The notes beneath the pieces were generated by a model. That model was not told the origin of the DNA and made no database searches. It saw only the letters and a program-made list of their open reading frames with translations. 64,000 bases of DNA from Antennarius striatus. Taxonomy: Eukaryota > Chordata > Actinopteri > Lophiiformes > Antennariidae. Location of the stretch: NCBI RefSeq assembly GCF_040054535.1, contig NC_090780.1, positions 12,705,001-12,769,000 on the forward strand. Reading direction: 5' to 3'. Shown here in pieces: positions 49,892 to 61,759 of the stretch (position 1 is its first letter; each line of letters starts with the position of its first letter). The translations under genes were made by a program, and so were the position numbers.

Positions 49892-52800
49892 ATGTCACAC
49901 CAAACTGGAATTAATGGTAAGGGGTTTTTTTGTTTTTCAAAGGAAAACATTTTCGGGCTTCTGTGTTCATGCTTGGCTGACTCCAAATTCAGTTTGTGTT
50001 ATTTTAAAATGATTATTTCTTGAGCAATTCAATGACAGACAACAATCAGCAAAATGTATATTCACTGATTTCTCCCAGAAAAAGGTGGATGTATAAATCA
50101 TTGTGGACCAAAACATACCCTTATAATATAACTAGATCTCTGTACTGAATAATGTCAAGAAAGTGAACTCAATAATGTCAGCTATGTCTTAAAAAGCCTC
50201 TTGAATGAGAGATGAAACATTTTCAATACAGGTCTACATAACCTGCATGTCTTAGAATTTCCAAATTAAAATACCTGTAAGACCTAACACCACTCATGCA
50301 TGCTTAGGATGTCTTCGCTCTCATACAGCTTTTGATATTTAGCACATTTTGTTCTTAAATATTATAAGGAGTACCCATAAATGTATGTAATGGCATTTGG
50401 TAATCGGAGCAGAGCAGCAGGGGTTGGCTGATAAGTACCTCTCTCGCCTTTCTCACCTGGTCTTACATCATTTATGAGTCTGCCGTGTTTGGTAACGATG
50501 GTGAGAGAGAAGATAGGAGGGTTATAACAGAATAACTTCGTTTTCAGTAGCAAACTATTAACCATGGGTCTGATCACTGTGAGGGGATGACGTTGTCTTA
50601 TCCCTCTGACTCAAATCCAGACCTTTTGGTGCACATGTCCCCCGCCTGGGTCACTTCAGGCGCTGGTGTGACTATGTGGCCATGGATCAAGTTTTCTTTC
50701 TGAAGTGGAGTCTCAGGTTCTTACCTAACCTCTACCTCTGTCCTGTCTCATTTGCTTTCAACCCCAATCCTCAGTTTTGACATGTCTGCCTTATATCTGG
50801 TTACTACAGCAACATTTGAGCTGAAAGAGTTTTTGGCCCGAGCAAGGGGAGGTGCCATCAGATCAATGAAGATAGTCATCAGAAATGGTAAACACGAGAG
50901 GTTACTTGTCTTCGGAAATATTTGATTACAAGTGAGTTTTAAACTGACTCATTCTGAACTCAAATGTGAGTAGCTGATGCACATTTTTGTCCACAGAGGA
51001 GTTGGTGCTGGATTGCTACAGAGAGCCGGTGCAGAGCTGGGACAAAGACTACGACCAGTTTCTGCTTCCTCTGCTCACGCCTCAGGAACCCTGCTACATT
51101 CTCTACCGTCTGGATTCCCAGAATGCACAAGGATACGAATGGATTTTCATCGCCTGGTCACCTGACCAATCACCAGTACGTCTGAAGGGCTTTCTGACAT
51201 TTGAATGCTCAACTGTAGTCTCAAATTTAGTCACTGAAAGGTTGTAGCCAAAATGTAAATAAATGCAAAAATATCATTAAAAATAAAACAAATAAAGCGA
51301 TTTTAAATATCCTCATAAATTAAGTAATATAAATAAGAACCTGTATACAACGTACATCAAATTGAGTTAATTTCTTGGGCAAAATGGAACTAATTTGTGA
51401 TAACTTATATTTAGGAAAGAGCTTTGCAATTAACTGTTATATTATATTTTCAATCTTGCAGGTTACAATGGAGTTTGGCTTGTTATAATACAAAACCTGT
51501 GTAAATGTCATTCACATGCGATTTAACTTGAATTATTCCAATATTCATATTACAGTTCCCATAAAACAAATACTAAAATAAGACATAAATTAATAGCAAG
51601 TCAGCATGTACAGAAAAAAGTCACCATATTTAGAGTCCACAGTTATGTTTTAAGACTCAAAAATTTTGTCTTAAAAATACGTGAAAAAATAACAATTGAA
51701 AATTATTTTTAAAATTTCCTCAGTGAAAAAAATAGTCTCTGAAGATGAAAACATTGTTAAATTCAGTAGTTTAGTTGGATACAAGATGCTGCTACTTCAC
51801 CGTGAGGCTTCTGTTCACTGACTGATTCCACATCACACGAGGAAGATTAAAAACGAGTAGAGAACAATGATTCGAATTAAAATTCAAACTACAGATGAAC
51901 ACATCAAACCAAAATAAACTTTAAAAAAAAAAAAGATTCTGTTCATTCCATCCTCTTGTGTGGTGGTACGTATTAGGTGAGGCAGAAAATGATGTATGCA
52001 GCCACCCGTGCCACACTGAAGAAGGAGTTTGGAGGAGGACACATTAAAGATGAACTCTTTGGCACAGTTGAGGTTTGTAAAATTCCTGCAACACAATAGA
52101 TGGTCAGTAAGTCTTGAACTGCTGGTGATTATAGACCATTTTTGCATATTTTGCAGGATGACCTGTGCTTTCAGGGTTATCTGCGACACACGTTGTCGTG
52201 CTCAAGCCCAGCTCCTCTCACAGCGGCCGAGCAGAAGCTGCAGCAAATTAAAGTCACAGAGGTGAAGTTAAAAAAACACAGAACTGCTTGAATATATGTG
52301 AATTAGATGGATTGTGTGTTAATTCTACACATTTCCACATTTTATTCCCACAGGATAAAGTTGTATGGGTATGTAAAAATTCTCCACAAATTTAACTGTG
52401 TCCATTAAACAATGCAAAAAGGACTGATTGTAAAACCGTCCTATGTTCACAGGATGAACGTAGAAGAATTGGGACTCCAACAACACGAGCAAGGGTTGGT
52501 TCAATCTGATTGATTCACTTGCTTTTCATGTTTTTGTAATATGTTGAAACATATGAGCACTCAGGTTGTCAAGTTAATGTATTATTTTTTCCGTCTTGCA
52601 GGTTACGATGGAGTTTGGCTTGGACAAACGGGCACAGACTCTTCAAGGTCTGGCATTTCCATTACAAGAAGAGGCCAAACGAGCTCTGCAGCAGCTCAAG
52701 CAGAGACGCATTAACTACATACAGCTTGTGAGCAAAGTGGCAACAAACACAAATACTTGTACCCAGTAAACTTGATTGTGCATAATGCAACCTAAACAAA

Positions 52801-54124
52801 ACTTGTTTTTGTATGTTGCACTACAGAGGCTGGATGTAGATAAAGAAACTATTGAGCTGGTTCACACCAAACCTACAGAAACCCAGGAGCTTCCCTACAG
52901 GATTCCCACAGATTCCCCAAGATACCATTTCTTCATCTTCAAACACTCCCACCAGGGTCAGCTGCAGGAGGCGCTGGGTCAGTGGACAGTTTCACTTTAT
53001 CTTTTCATGTTTGCTTTGGGAGTGCTTCACTTAAATTATACAGAAATCAAACATTGCTTGATATGAATTTGTCTTAAAACATTTTTCCAGGATGTCATAC
53101 CCACCATGACACCATGTAGGGCCCCAACTCCAAGTTTATTTTGACCTCAAATAACATTAATTAATTACTAATTAGCAATATTATATTTATTAATGATCAT
53201 ACACTGACTAGCCTATGTGATGGATACAAGGTGTCATTAGTTTAGTCTAGAGCCAAAGTCACAGAAATTTATGTTTGTACATTGCCTTAGCTTTATCAAG
53301 CATTTGTTTTGTTTTGTTTTGTTTTGTTTTGTTTTGTTTTGTTTTGTTTTGTTTTGTTTTGTTTTGTTTTGTTTTGTTTTGTTTTGTTTTGTTAGGGGTT
53401 TTGTTGTTTGGATCACCGTCACTGGTCATCATCTGCAGCAATTTACAATTTTAGTTGTAAAAACAAACTCGGATAAACTCAGTAAACTTTCAAATGAAAG
53501 GTATCCTGACCTGTCAACACGATGCAACAGCACTTTGTGTCACATTTAAATGAAGCTGAGGAAATATATCTGGATGAGCTACACTTTGTCCACCTTTGAC
53601 TTAAAGGTAGTGATTGTGAGTTCAGAGTCTGAGCAGTTTATTGTCATAGATCAATGAGATTCAACAACAGAAATGATTGGATGAAGGAGCAAAATTCATC
53701 ATGACCTCTTTGTGTCTAGTGTTTATATACTCGATGCCCGGCTACACCTGCAGCATCAAGGAGCGGATGTTGTATTCCAGCTGTAAGAACAGGCTACTGG
53801 ACGAGGTAGAGAGAGACTACCAGCTAGAGGTCACCAAGAAGGTACAAAAATAATTCTGTTGTCGACATTATTTTTCTTTACACTGTAATGATGTTGATCT
53901 CAACTGTATAGTAATTAACTGTCTTTTATGGTATTTTATCGTTTTTATCCGAGTAGATGGAGATTGACAGTGGTGATGGCCTGACAGAAGACTTTTTGTA
54001 TGAGGAGCTCCACCCAATGGAACACACCTTAAAGCAGGCTTTTTCTAAGCCCCGGGGACCAGGAGGGAAGAGGGGCAACAAACGCCTCATTAAGGGCGCC
54101 GGGGAGAACGGAGAAGAAAGTTAG
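49892..54124 (+). CDS. twf2: twinfilin-2
   Basis: Binds ADP-actin monomers and capping protein and caps or uncaps barbed ends, in cytoplasm and cell protrusions. Exons: 49892-49916, 50810-50887, 50997-51175, 51977-52072, 52157-52261, 52602-52727, 52827-52977, 53720-53841, 53957-54124, giving 349 residues, the human length. The 25-nt first exon encodes MSHQTGIN and is joined at phase 1 to [15 protein letters not shown]. First ADF-H domain at about 5-140 ([39 protein letters not shown]), linker ([17 protein letters not shown]), second ADF-H domain at about 175-313 ([51 protein letters not shown]) and the basic capping-protein/PIP2 tail [17 protein letters not shown]. An ATG at 50783 also reads into exon 2, but the spliced first exon matches the family better. 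Poly(A) AATAAA is near 54244. Confidence 0.95.
53303..53393. repeat. (GTTTT)n pentanucleotide microsatellite
   Basis: About 18 copies lie in twf2 intron 7. It creates long artefact ORFs on both strands ([10 protein letters not shown] and [10 protein letters not shown]). Confidence 0.95.
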
Positions 54125-55216
54125 GCCTTAAACGTTACACACAAGAGCACGAGCAAACCAACTCCCCTGGAGTGACTTGTTATTTGACTGTTAAGCTTCT
54201 CGCCATTTCTTCTGTGTATCTGCAGACATAGAAAACAGGACACAATAAATCCTCTTTAAAGAAGATTTCAGATAAGTTTCCCACCAGTGAAAGATGTGAG
54301 GAAAAATATAGTTGGAAGTTTGATTTAAATAAAAATATTTCAAAAATTAAAGTATTTATTATTTTTATTGAACGGCCAAACTTTTTGCTCCCCAAAGAAC
54401 TTTATTCCAACTTGTCGTGAAGATTCAAATTGTTTAAAGTGATATCAAAATGACAAGTGCAAACAAAATTAAATGTTTAGAATATTTTCATTTCATGCTA
54501 TGGCGAAAGGATGAAATGAAAGGCGTGAGCTGACTGATATTTAACAATGTGGAGTTGGATTAGGCATTTGATACCAGTCTGTAATTATTATCCCCCATCC
54601 ACCATCCATCCATCCATCCATCCATCCATCCATCCATCCATCCATCCATATCCAACAAAATATGCCTACCAGCATCTCAACCATATTTAAATGTTTACTG
54701 ACACATTTTAGCTTATTTGATTTAGTCCATAGAAAAACAACTGTGTAAAAACAAGTTGAGCAGATTTTTCCCTTTCACCAGGCAACCACCAGAGACTTTG
54801 CATAAAACCAATCACTTTACGCTGAAGTCTGGAATTATTTTTATATTACAATAGTTACATTTATTTATGTTTGCGAATTGCTGTCCAAGGCAAAATTCCT
54901 ATCTGACTGTTCTCTTGTCTTTACTCTTGAATTCATAGTTTCACAGTCAATGGAAATGACTATGAAAGTTCTACTTTACCCTGCCTGTACACCTACACTG
55001 TAGCCACGAGTAACTCCTGGCCACATACACATGTACACAGTACACATGACAGTTAAAGGTGCCTTTGCCTTCTTCGGTAACTTGAACAAGGTTTGGCTGC
55101 ACATCTATGCAGCCTAATGTTTTACATTGTCCCACAATAAAATGTTTTCTTTAATTTTGATACCTAGTGGCCTTATTCCACTCTGATTGTGCTTGAGTGT
55201 ACGTGTGCGTGTGCGT

Positions 55217-55273
<57 letters not shown>

Positions 55274-55585
55274 AGAGAGATAGAGAGAGAGACATACATA
55301 TAGGCTGGTGGAGGCAGCAGGGATCAGGGCTCAGCAATAGAGGTCATTTTGCAGTGTGCCTGTTTTCCAGGAAGCGTTTTACTGAGAGGCTTTCAGCCAT
55401 GCTGTTCTGCTGCTGTCATGCCACACAAGAGATTTAAGGTGGATATGTTTTCTTGGAAATGGAGCTGAGGGCTGAATATAAGCATTCCAATGGTCTTTGT
55501 GCATGGAAACTGTTGACTTTCAGGATCCGGACAAGATCATGTCTGAAACCATCACATTTTTACACATTGTTCTATGAAATAACCG
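54125..55585 (+). other. twf2 3' UTR and intergenic DNA with microsatellites
   Basis: Includes a (CATC)n tract at 54602-54650 and a (GT)n tract with GTGTGC interruptions at 55202-55271. No gene is recognised. Confidence 0.6.
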
Positions 55586-55744
55586 AAAATTAATTCAGTA
55601 TTTCAGAAGCTCTACGATCAATCCGGCTTGCAAACAGTTTTTTTGTTGTCTAGCATTGCGAACATTTTATTATCAAAACAAACAAAAACAAAAACATGTA
55701 TGGTTATCCAGGACAAAAACATAAAATGAATGTAAACGGGGAAT
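55586..55744 (+). repeat. left arm of a 159-bp inverted repeat
   Basis: Reverse-complement copy of 56530-56688. By direct reading the arms have the same length and differ at only two positions. The spacer is 785 bp. See findings. Confidence 0.93.
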
Positions 55745-55749
55745 CCTCC

Positions 55750-55782
55750 GGGATTATGCAATTTCCTCCGGGATTAATAAAG

Positions 55783-55816
<34 letters not shown>
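55750..55816 (+). mobile_element. LINE 3' tail with (ATCT)n microsatellite
   Basis: TTTCCTCCGGGATTAATAAA followed by GTATCTATCTATC is the common fish LINE 3' terminus running directly into an ATCT repeat. It lies just inside the left arm of the inverted repeat. Confidence 0.65.
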
Positions 55817-56529
55817 AAGTAATTATAATAATTTACAGTAGATAGATAGAGAGAAAGAGAGAGAGAGTTGATTTGATTTGATTTGATTGATTTTTAACAT
55901 CACTGTTATGCATAAATGTCAAATTACAAAATAATCACGTTGACACAAAATCCAAGAGATTCACATGAAGAGGATTTTCAATGATACTGTAGGTTTTCTG
56001 AACAAAGGTAGTATGAGAATAAGCTGGGGAAATATAATACCTGACTAAGTTAATAATAATAATAACATCAACCGATTGTCACCCTTAAAGTGAATTTAGT
56101 ACTGAAAGTACCAAAATGTTATGACAAAAGGCGTTGTGTTGAAACCACATAAGCACCATATTATGTAACTTAAATACCTTAAAGCGGAGAAGCGGAATTT
56201 GTGTTGGACCTGCAGCTTCAGGTTTTACTGCCAGCAGCTGCATCAAGACACCCAGAAAACACAAGCATCACCGGACGTACTGCTGCTGGACCGCAATGTA
56301 AAAGGTTGTAAAAATTTGAGGGCAAAACGAACAATATTTTAATTTAATTTAAGAGTGCAATCATTCACATTTAGTTATTCGTGAAAGTTAATAACTAATA
56401 ACTAAACATGGTTTTCACTGAATAATAAATCAATATATAATAAATAATCATTTGAAACATTATTTAAAGACAATCGCACAGAAAACACATTTATTGCCGC
56501 ACAATACAGTACACAAGGCTTTAAAAAAA

Positions 56530-56688
56530 TTCCCCGTTTACATTCATTTTATGTTTTTGTCCTGGATAACCATACATGTTTTTGTTTTTGTTTGTTTTGA
56601 TAATCAAATGTTCGCAATGCTAGACAACAACAAAAACTGTTTGCAAGCCGGATTGATCGTAGAGCTTCTGAAATACTGAATTAATTTT
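56530..56688 (-). repeat. right arm of the 159-bp inverted repeat
   Basis: Partner of 55586-55744. An ORF at 56452-56679 runs through it and has no recognisable product. Confidence 0.93.
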
Positions 56689-57049
56689 AGCCAAGTGAAG
56701 CTAATAGAATGGCAACACAATCTGTGTATCTGTGAAATTTAATTAACCAACGATATTCTAAAATCAACCTATCTCATTTGACATACGTTGCCTCCTCTGA
56801 TAGTGAATATATATTAAAAACAGTCGCTTTATTTTAAATAAATGTAGTCAAAGTCCGAATCACTTTCACGAATTTAAAATGTTTTATTTTGATTATATGA
56901 TTTGGATTATAGCACACTACAATGTAGAGCTTCAGGATTTATAATATTTGCAGACATTGGAGTGATTATTGCAGCAGCATTAGAACTCATGCTCCTGTAT
57001 GATTTCATCCTGTTGTGTCCCCATGAAGTTGGAGCTCTTTGCCGTAGAT

Positions 57050-57411
57050 GGACGTCACTCCGTCTTATTTTGAAGGGTCACAGGAAGTGATGTCAGACGC
57101 CGCGCTGAGGCGCTGACGGCAGCAGATTGTTTGTCTCTCCGGGCGCTGAAACGCAAAACCTTTCTTGGAAACAGATTCCTGGAACCGTGAGACCAAACTG
57201 AACCGAGCTGTTTTCTGTCCTGAATAAAGAGCTTACATTCCTCAGTCTCTCTCGGCTTCGCTCACACGGATTTGACATTTTTTTTCACGACAACAATTTT
57301 CTTTTTCTTTTTACACGTCGTTCGAGAATCGACTACGATTATTTATTATTCACTGTAAAGAACTGCTGGAATAATTCCTGTACTGTTGTTTTTCACTTGA
57401 TCGCGACCCGC
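57050..57411 (+). promoter_or_regulatory. cish promoter with paired STAT sites
   Basis: TTCTTGGAA (57162-57170) and TTCCTGGAA (57176-57184) both fit the STAT consensus TTCNNNGAA and are 5 bp apart. STAT5 acting on tandem promoter sites is the established mode of CISH induction in mammals. A third match, TTCACTGAA, lies at 56414-56422. An ETS-like CAGGAAGTG is near 57080. Confidence 0.7.
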
Positions 57412-58082
57412 ATGATCTTCCTTGATTCAAGGTAAGATCGAAACACATAAATATTTATGCGTCTGTTGTCTCATAGTCACATGAATTCTTTTAGTATATA
57501 GCCTAGATAATAATAATAATAGTGTCGTGTCGGTGTGAATGTACTGTACGACAATCAGCCGTACATTCAACATTTCTGTCAGTTTTATTCTGAAGTTGAC
57601 TTTCCTTGTGGCATTTTTAGTTCAAGGTCTAATAACCCTGGCAGTGTAGTTTTTGAGGTTAATTGATCCTATAAAGGTTTTCTTTTTATTTCAGTCGTTA
57701 ACTTATGTTGAATGTTTCTTCTCTCGCACCCTAATCTCTTCATATATTTAATTGTTATAAATATTAATTAATGGCAATATTTCTGTTTGATATAAGTTGC
57801 TTGAGTTTGTTTAAATAAACAATATTTTAATGCTTTATAGCACTTAAACACAAGGGAAGATAAATCCACAAATACCCATAATAAACAATGATCACAAGAA
57901 TTGCACTTTTTGTCCATATTAAACAGTATGATGTATACAGCACATAATAGCACATGCACTCTCAGAAAATATCTTAACAGTATCTCGCTGCAGATAGATG
58001 ATCTTGAAAATTATTATTTATTAATACTCTAATGTTTGTCTATAGGGCTGCACTTAATCAAAAATGGTTGCTCGAGCAGTGA
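57412..58082 (+). promoter_or_regulatory. spliced upstream ORF overlapping the cish start
   Basis: An ATG at 57412 near the end of the untranslated first exon (donor at 57432, GTAAGA) continues after splicing at 58046. It reads 18 codons, beginning MIFLDSRAAL, and stops at 58080-58082, 19 nt past the main ATG at 58064 and in another frame. Confidence 0.65.
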
Positions 58083-58908
58083 CAGAGTTCCACGATGAGC
58101 AATGTTCAAATTCCTCTCCTCCACCCTGGGATCCAGCTCAGGACCTCTGCTCTATCACCACCACCTTCCAGTATCTACAGACCTCAGGTATGGCAACAGT
58201 TTTCTTTAACACATCTGACTGTTTGAGTCCATATTACACAAGCATCATATATTTGATTTATGATATTACTGAAATAAATTAATGAAATCCAGAATTAAAT
58301 CTAATTTCAATCATTCCTGGATAAATTTTTAATGGATATATTCACCAAAAGTACATTTATGTGAAATATAAACTACTAACCCAACTGTATGTCTGGTCTT
58401 AGGCTGGTACTGGGGTTCCATCTCAGTGAGCGATGCTCGAGATGCCCTCTTAAACAAACGAGAAGGCACCTTTCTCATCCGGGACAGCAGTCATCCTCAC
58501 TACATGCTGACCTTATCGGTACAGACCTGCTGTGGGCCTACCAGTGTGCGCATCAAGTACATCAAGGGCTCTTTTTGGCTGGACTCCATTTCCCCCAACA
58601 TGCCTCACCTGCAGTCCTTCCCAGATGTTCTCAGCCTCGTGCAGCACTATATGAGCTTGGGCCACGCCCCACATGGACAGGCATCCACCGACATCCATCC
58701 AAAAACTAAGCCTGACCCTGCAAAGCAAACGGCCAAGGACAACGGAGTGCCTCTGAAGCTGATGCACCCTCTGTACAAACTGGAGTCCTTCCCTTCTTTG
58801 CAGCACCTGACACGCCTCAATATCAACAAACATACCAACTGCCCGGAACAGCTCCCCCTCCCAAACCCTCTTCTGCGCTACCTACATGACTACCCGTTCC
58901 ACATATGA
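58064..58908 (+). CDS. cish: cytokine-inducible SH2-containing protein (CIS, SOCS family)
   Basis: STAT5-induced feedback inhibitor that binds phosphotyrosines of cytokine receptors through SH2 and recruits Elongin B/C-Cullin 5 through a SOCS box. Coding exons: 58064-58187 and 58403-58908, giving 209 residues. A short N-terminal extension is followed by TTFQYLQTSGWYWGSISVSD opening the SH2 domain (about 42-140), with the phosphotyrosine-binding arginine in GTFLIRDSSHPHYMLTLSV, and PDVLSLVQHYMS. The C-terminal SOCS box includes SLQHLTRLNI (BC box) and LPLPNPLLRYLHDYPF, close to CISH rather than SOCS1-3. The N-terminus is shorter than in human, and the spacer between SH2 and SOCS box is Pro/Lys-rich. 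Confidence 0.95.
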
Positions 58909-60339
58909 GGGTGTTTGTCCTTCTGATGCAGGACACAGAAACAAAATAATTGCTCAGGGTTACTCACATTATGAGCATGCACTGTCTACCTGGGACAAAC
59001 TGGTACTGGAGGCAACAAGACACATTGAAAAGCTTAAGTAAAATAAATCTCAATCTTACTGGTCATAAAGTAATTATTATGTCAGTGCTACAGTCTCCTT
59101 ATTTTTTTTCTGTGTTTTATGACCTACTATGAATTTCTCCTATTTCTATAAATATTTGATGACTTGGTTTTTGTTTTTCGTAATTTTCTTCATGTCTAAA
59201 AGTAATAAGAAAACCACATACAGCAGGTTTATTTATATTTTACATCCAAAGGTCCCAATAAATCATGTAAAACTGCAACTGTTTTTTGTTTGGAAACAGT
59301 ACTGAACAAAGTAATGTTTATTCACTCTATATGAAAACAATGAAACTGAATTGTTTTGGATTAGATAACAGTAATGGTAGCGTTTGAGCACTTTTTGGCT
59401 CAGTTAGGCAAGTCTTCATCTTATTTTTTCAGACTTTAAGCCAATGAGAAGTTTGTTCCACGATGAGTGTAATTCTAATCATTCTCTCATGATTAGGTTT
59501 TACTGGTCAAATCCAATTTCTGTATACGAAATCCAAATTTTAACAGTTGATGGTACAATGATAAGGCACTTGTTACGTAAAGTTTGAATGTGAGAGGAGT
59601 GGAGTTCAGAAACACTGTATGACATGAGGACTGGAGATCCAGTAGTGGTTGACTGAGCACAATCTCCTGTAAAATCAGACACCTTCCATTTTAGGAGGCA
59701 AAACAACGTCTTAAAAAGAGTGAGCGCATCAAAAGCTCACATTGTAAAATCTTTTGTAAAGAATTTCTGTTCTGTAAACGGAGCTCTTTTTTTCTCCAGA
59801 AGAGTGTCATACATACCTGTTGATATTCATATGTCCAGAAAAATAAAATATTTTTAAATACTTAACTTTTTTAATTGTTGGATGATGATTGCCACGTCAG
59901 CATGTAGATGTTTGTCAGGTGTTTCCATCAGTTTGCGATGGTACTGAGCATTGCTAAGAAAGCTTATCAGGATTAGACATCCACTTACTAATACCCTGCT
60001 GCATCAACTGGGACAAGTTCCATTTTATCGGTCTTAAATATTTTAAAGTATTTTTGATCTATATTTAAAAAGCACATTCATTGCGACACTTTCCACATAA
60101 TTTCTATCAGATTATAAAAACTAGAGGTTTGAGACCTGAAGTCAACATTATTCCTGAACCACATGTAACAGACTTTCATGTCTGTGATCGCTCACGATGG
60201 AAATACATAAAACAAAACATTTTATATTGAAGTACCCGTTTTACAATTTAAAGTCAGCAAAGTATTTTAAGAAGCTAAAGTATTAAGTTGATTCCAAACT
60301 TCTCATCACACCATGGTGCCTGTCAGCATTATATTCTTT
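58909..60339 (+). other. cish 3' UTR and intergenic AT-rich DNA
   Basis: AT-rich with many ATTTA-like and TATTTAT motifs near 59140-59260, compatible with an unstable cytokine-response mRNA. No further gene is recognised; the minus-strand ORF at 59500-59706 is unassigned. Confidence 0.45.
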
Positions 60340-60640
60340 TTCCAGTTGGGTTCTTCTGACTCAGTATTACCATGTTCGCCAAAGTCCAACCTACTGCTTT
60401 CACCCAGATCCTGGGAAATGAGAGTGGATGTGAGAAGAAGGCTGCAATTCCCAGACGTAGTGCGCATAACCTTTTGCCCAGATATTGTACTAGTTGACCA
60501 CATTTTCCATGTCAAGAGGAAGTTAAAGCAAACAGTCCAGATCAGGGAGGAATTCACAAGGTGGCATTGCTGGAAAGTCTGCAAAACCATCAGCAAACAT
60601 CATCTTAAAGGGGAAAGCATGAGCTGCCCGAGGTCCGTGC
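60340..60640 (+). mobile_element. degraded retroelement polyprotein fragment
   Basis: The frame from 60313 reads RVDVRRRLQFPDVVRITFCP then DIVLVDH. This resembles the C-terminal LxFPxEIxxTxLRPDxVLWS segment of polyproteins repeated across fish genomes. The downstream PWE and GCRGF parts are lost. Confidence 0.4.
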
Positions 60641-61450
60641 AGAGTCCTTTATAAGGTGTAGAAAAAAATGTCCAAAACCTCTATGGTGGCCAAGGAAGAT
60701 GATCAATAAGATCTTGTCCAAGGACACAATGCTTTCAAGTTAGACATTAGCAGAATAATGTGTTGTTTGAAAAAAAAGAAAAATCCTCCACCATTGCCCC
60801 AGTGTCAGACAATTTCCCTCCTGCACATGTCAGATTACAAAATCTTCTCTGGAAGTGTAAGAATGATTTTCCAATCTAACATGGATGCCTGCATACATGA
60901 ATACAAGCATCCAGAGCAGCTGTATTGATGAGGCCAAGGAGAATAAATGGACCACAGAGTTGTTTTAAAATATTGCAAATGCCAATATCTCAGTTCCGCA
61001 CAACCTCATATATACAGTATGAAGGACTTGACCAAACTCAGGATGACCTCAGCCCAGCTCATAAACAACTGGAAGCCCCTCCAAAGTGGCATTCAAACAC
61101 GATACGCCAACTCTCTCATTTTATTTATGAGGGCACGAACCTTCTAATAACAGAAGTAGAAGGCAAGAACCATGGCACCACTCTAGAGTGGGATCACGAG
61201 GGCTGGTTCTTAAGTGACATCATGCTAAAGTTGTGTCAAGATAGATGCTGGAAACCCTCAAGAATGTTGATAGAACAGAATGTATTTGAGTTCAGAAAGT
61301 CCAAACAGTGTGGTGATCATTGTTGCAAATAATGCATTTATGGATGGTTGAATTGAATTACTTACTTCACTGTTGCTGTCCTCACTGACTATGATGCCTG
61401 AACTACAGTACATGTTATTAGTACCTGTGTTTTTTTCACAATGGTTACCT
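60641..61450. other. intergenic DNA, unassigned ORF
   Basis: The ORF at 60925-61332 (135 codons) has no family I recognise. It sits among retroelement relics, so it may be a repeat remnant. Confidence 0.3.
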
Positions 61451-61559
61451 ACCTTATATTAAAAAGACACATGTCTTTGAATCCTACCTGTTTCCACAGT
61501 AATTTTTGTTTTGTACAATCCATAACCAGTTACAGTGAGCCTGTAATCATCCCATTTAA

Positions 61560-61680
61560 CACCATCTGACTGTGTCTGAAGAAGGCCACCGGGATTATTA
61601 GAGACCCACATCACTTCAGCCACAAGCTGCTTTGCCTTCAGTGAGTGCATTAGCGGTAGGACCACTAAGTAGTTTGTCAG
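61560..61680 (+). mobile_element. LINE reverse-transcriptase C-terminal relic
   Basis: A plus-strand frame reads KKATGIIRDPHHFSHKLL, resembling the (K/R)KATxIIRDPxHPxH block near the C-terminus of several LINE ORF2 proteins. Confidence 0.45.
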
Positions 61681-61759
61681 TCATGTTACCTCAAAATTAC
61701 ACTTTAATGCAGAACATTGCTAAATATTACTTTACTTACTGCATACCTGCCTAATCTTC

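Noticed and set aside
50783-50815. In-frame ATG before twf2 exon 2, possibly an alternative start
   Set aside because: The spliced 25-nt exon at 49892 encodes MSHQTGIN, matching the family N-terminus, and 50809 is a good acceptor. The ATG would replace these with an unrelated sequence.
53237-53549. ORFs reading KQNKT and FVLFC repeats
   Set aside because: Produced by the (GTTTT)n microsatellite.
60925-61332. 135-codon ORF as a new gene
   Set aside because: No start context, partner exons or family resemblance, and it is surrounded by decayed retroelements.
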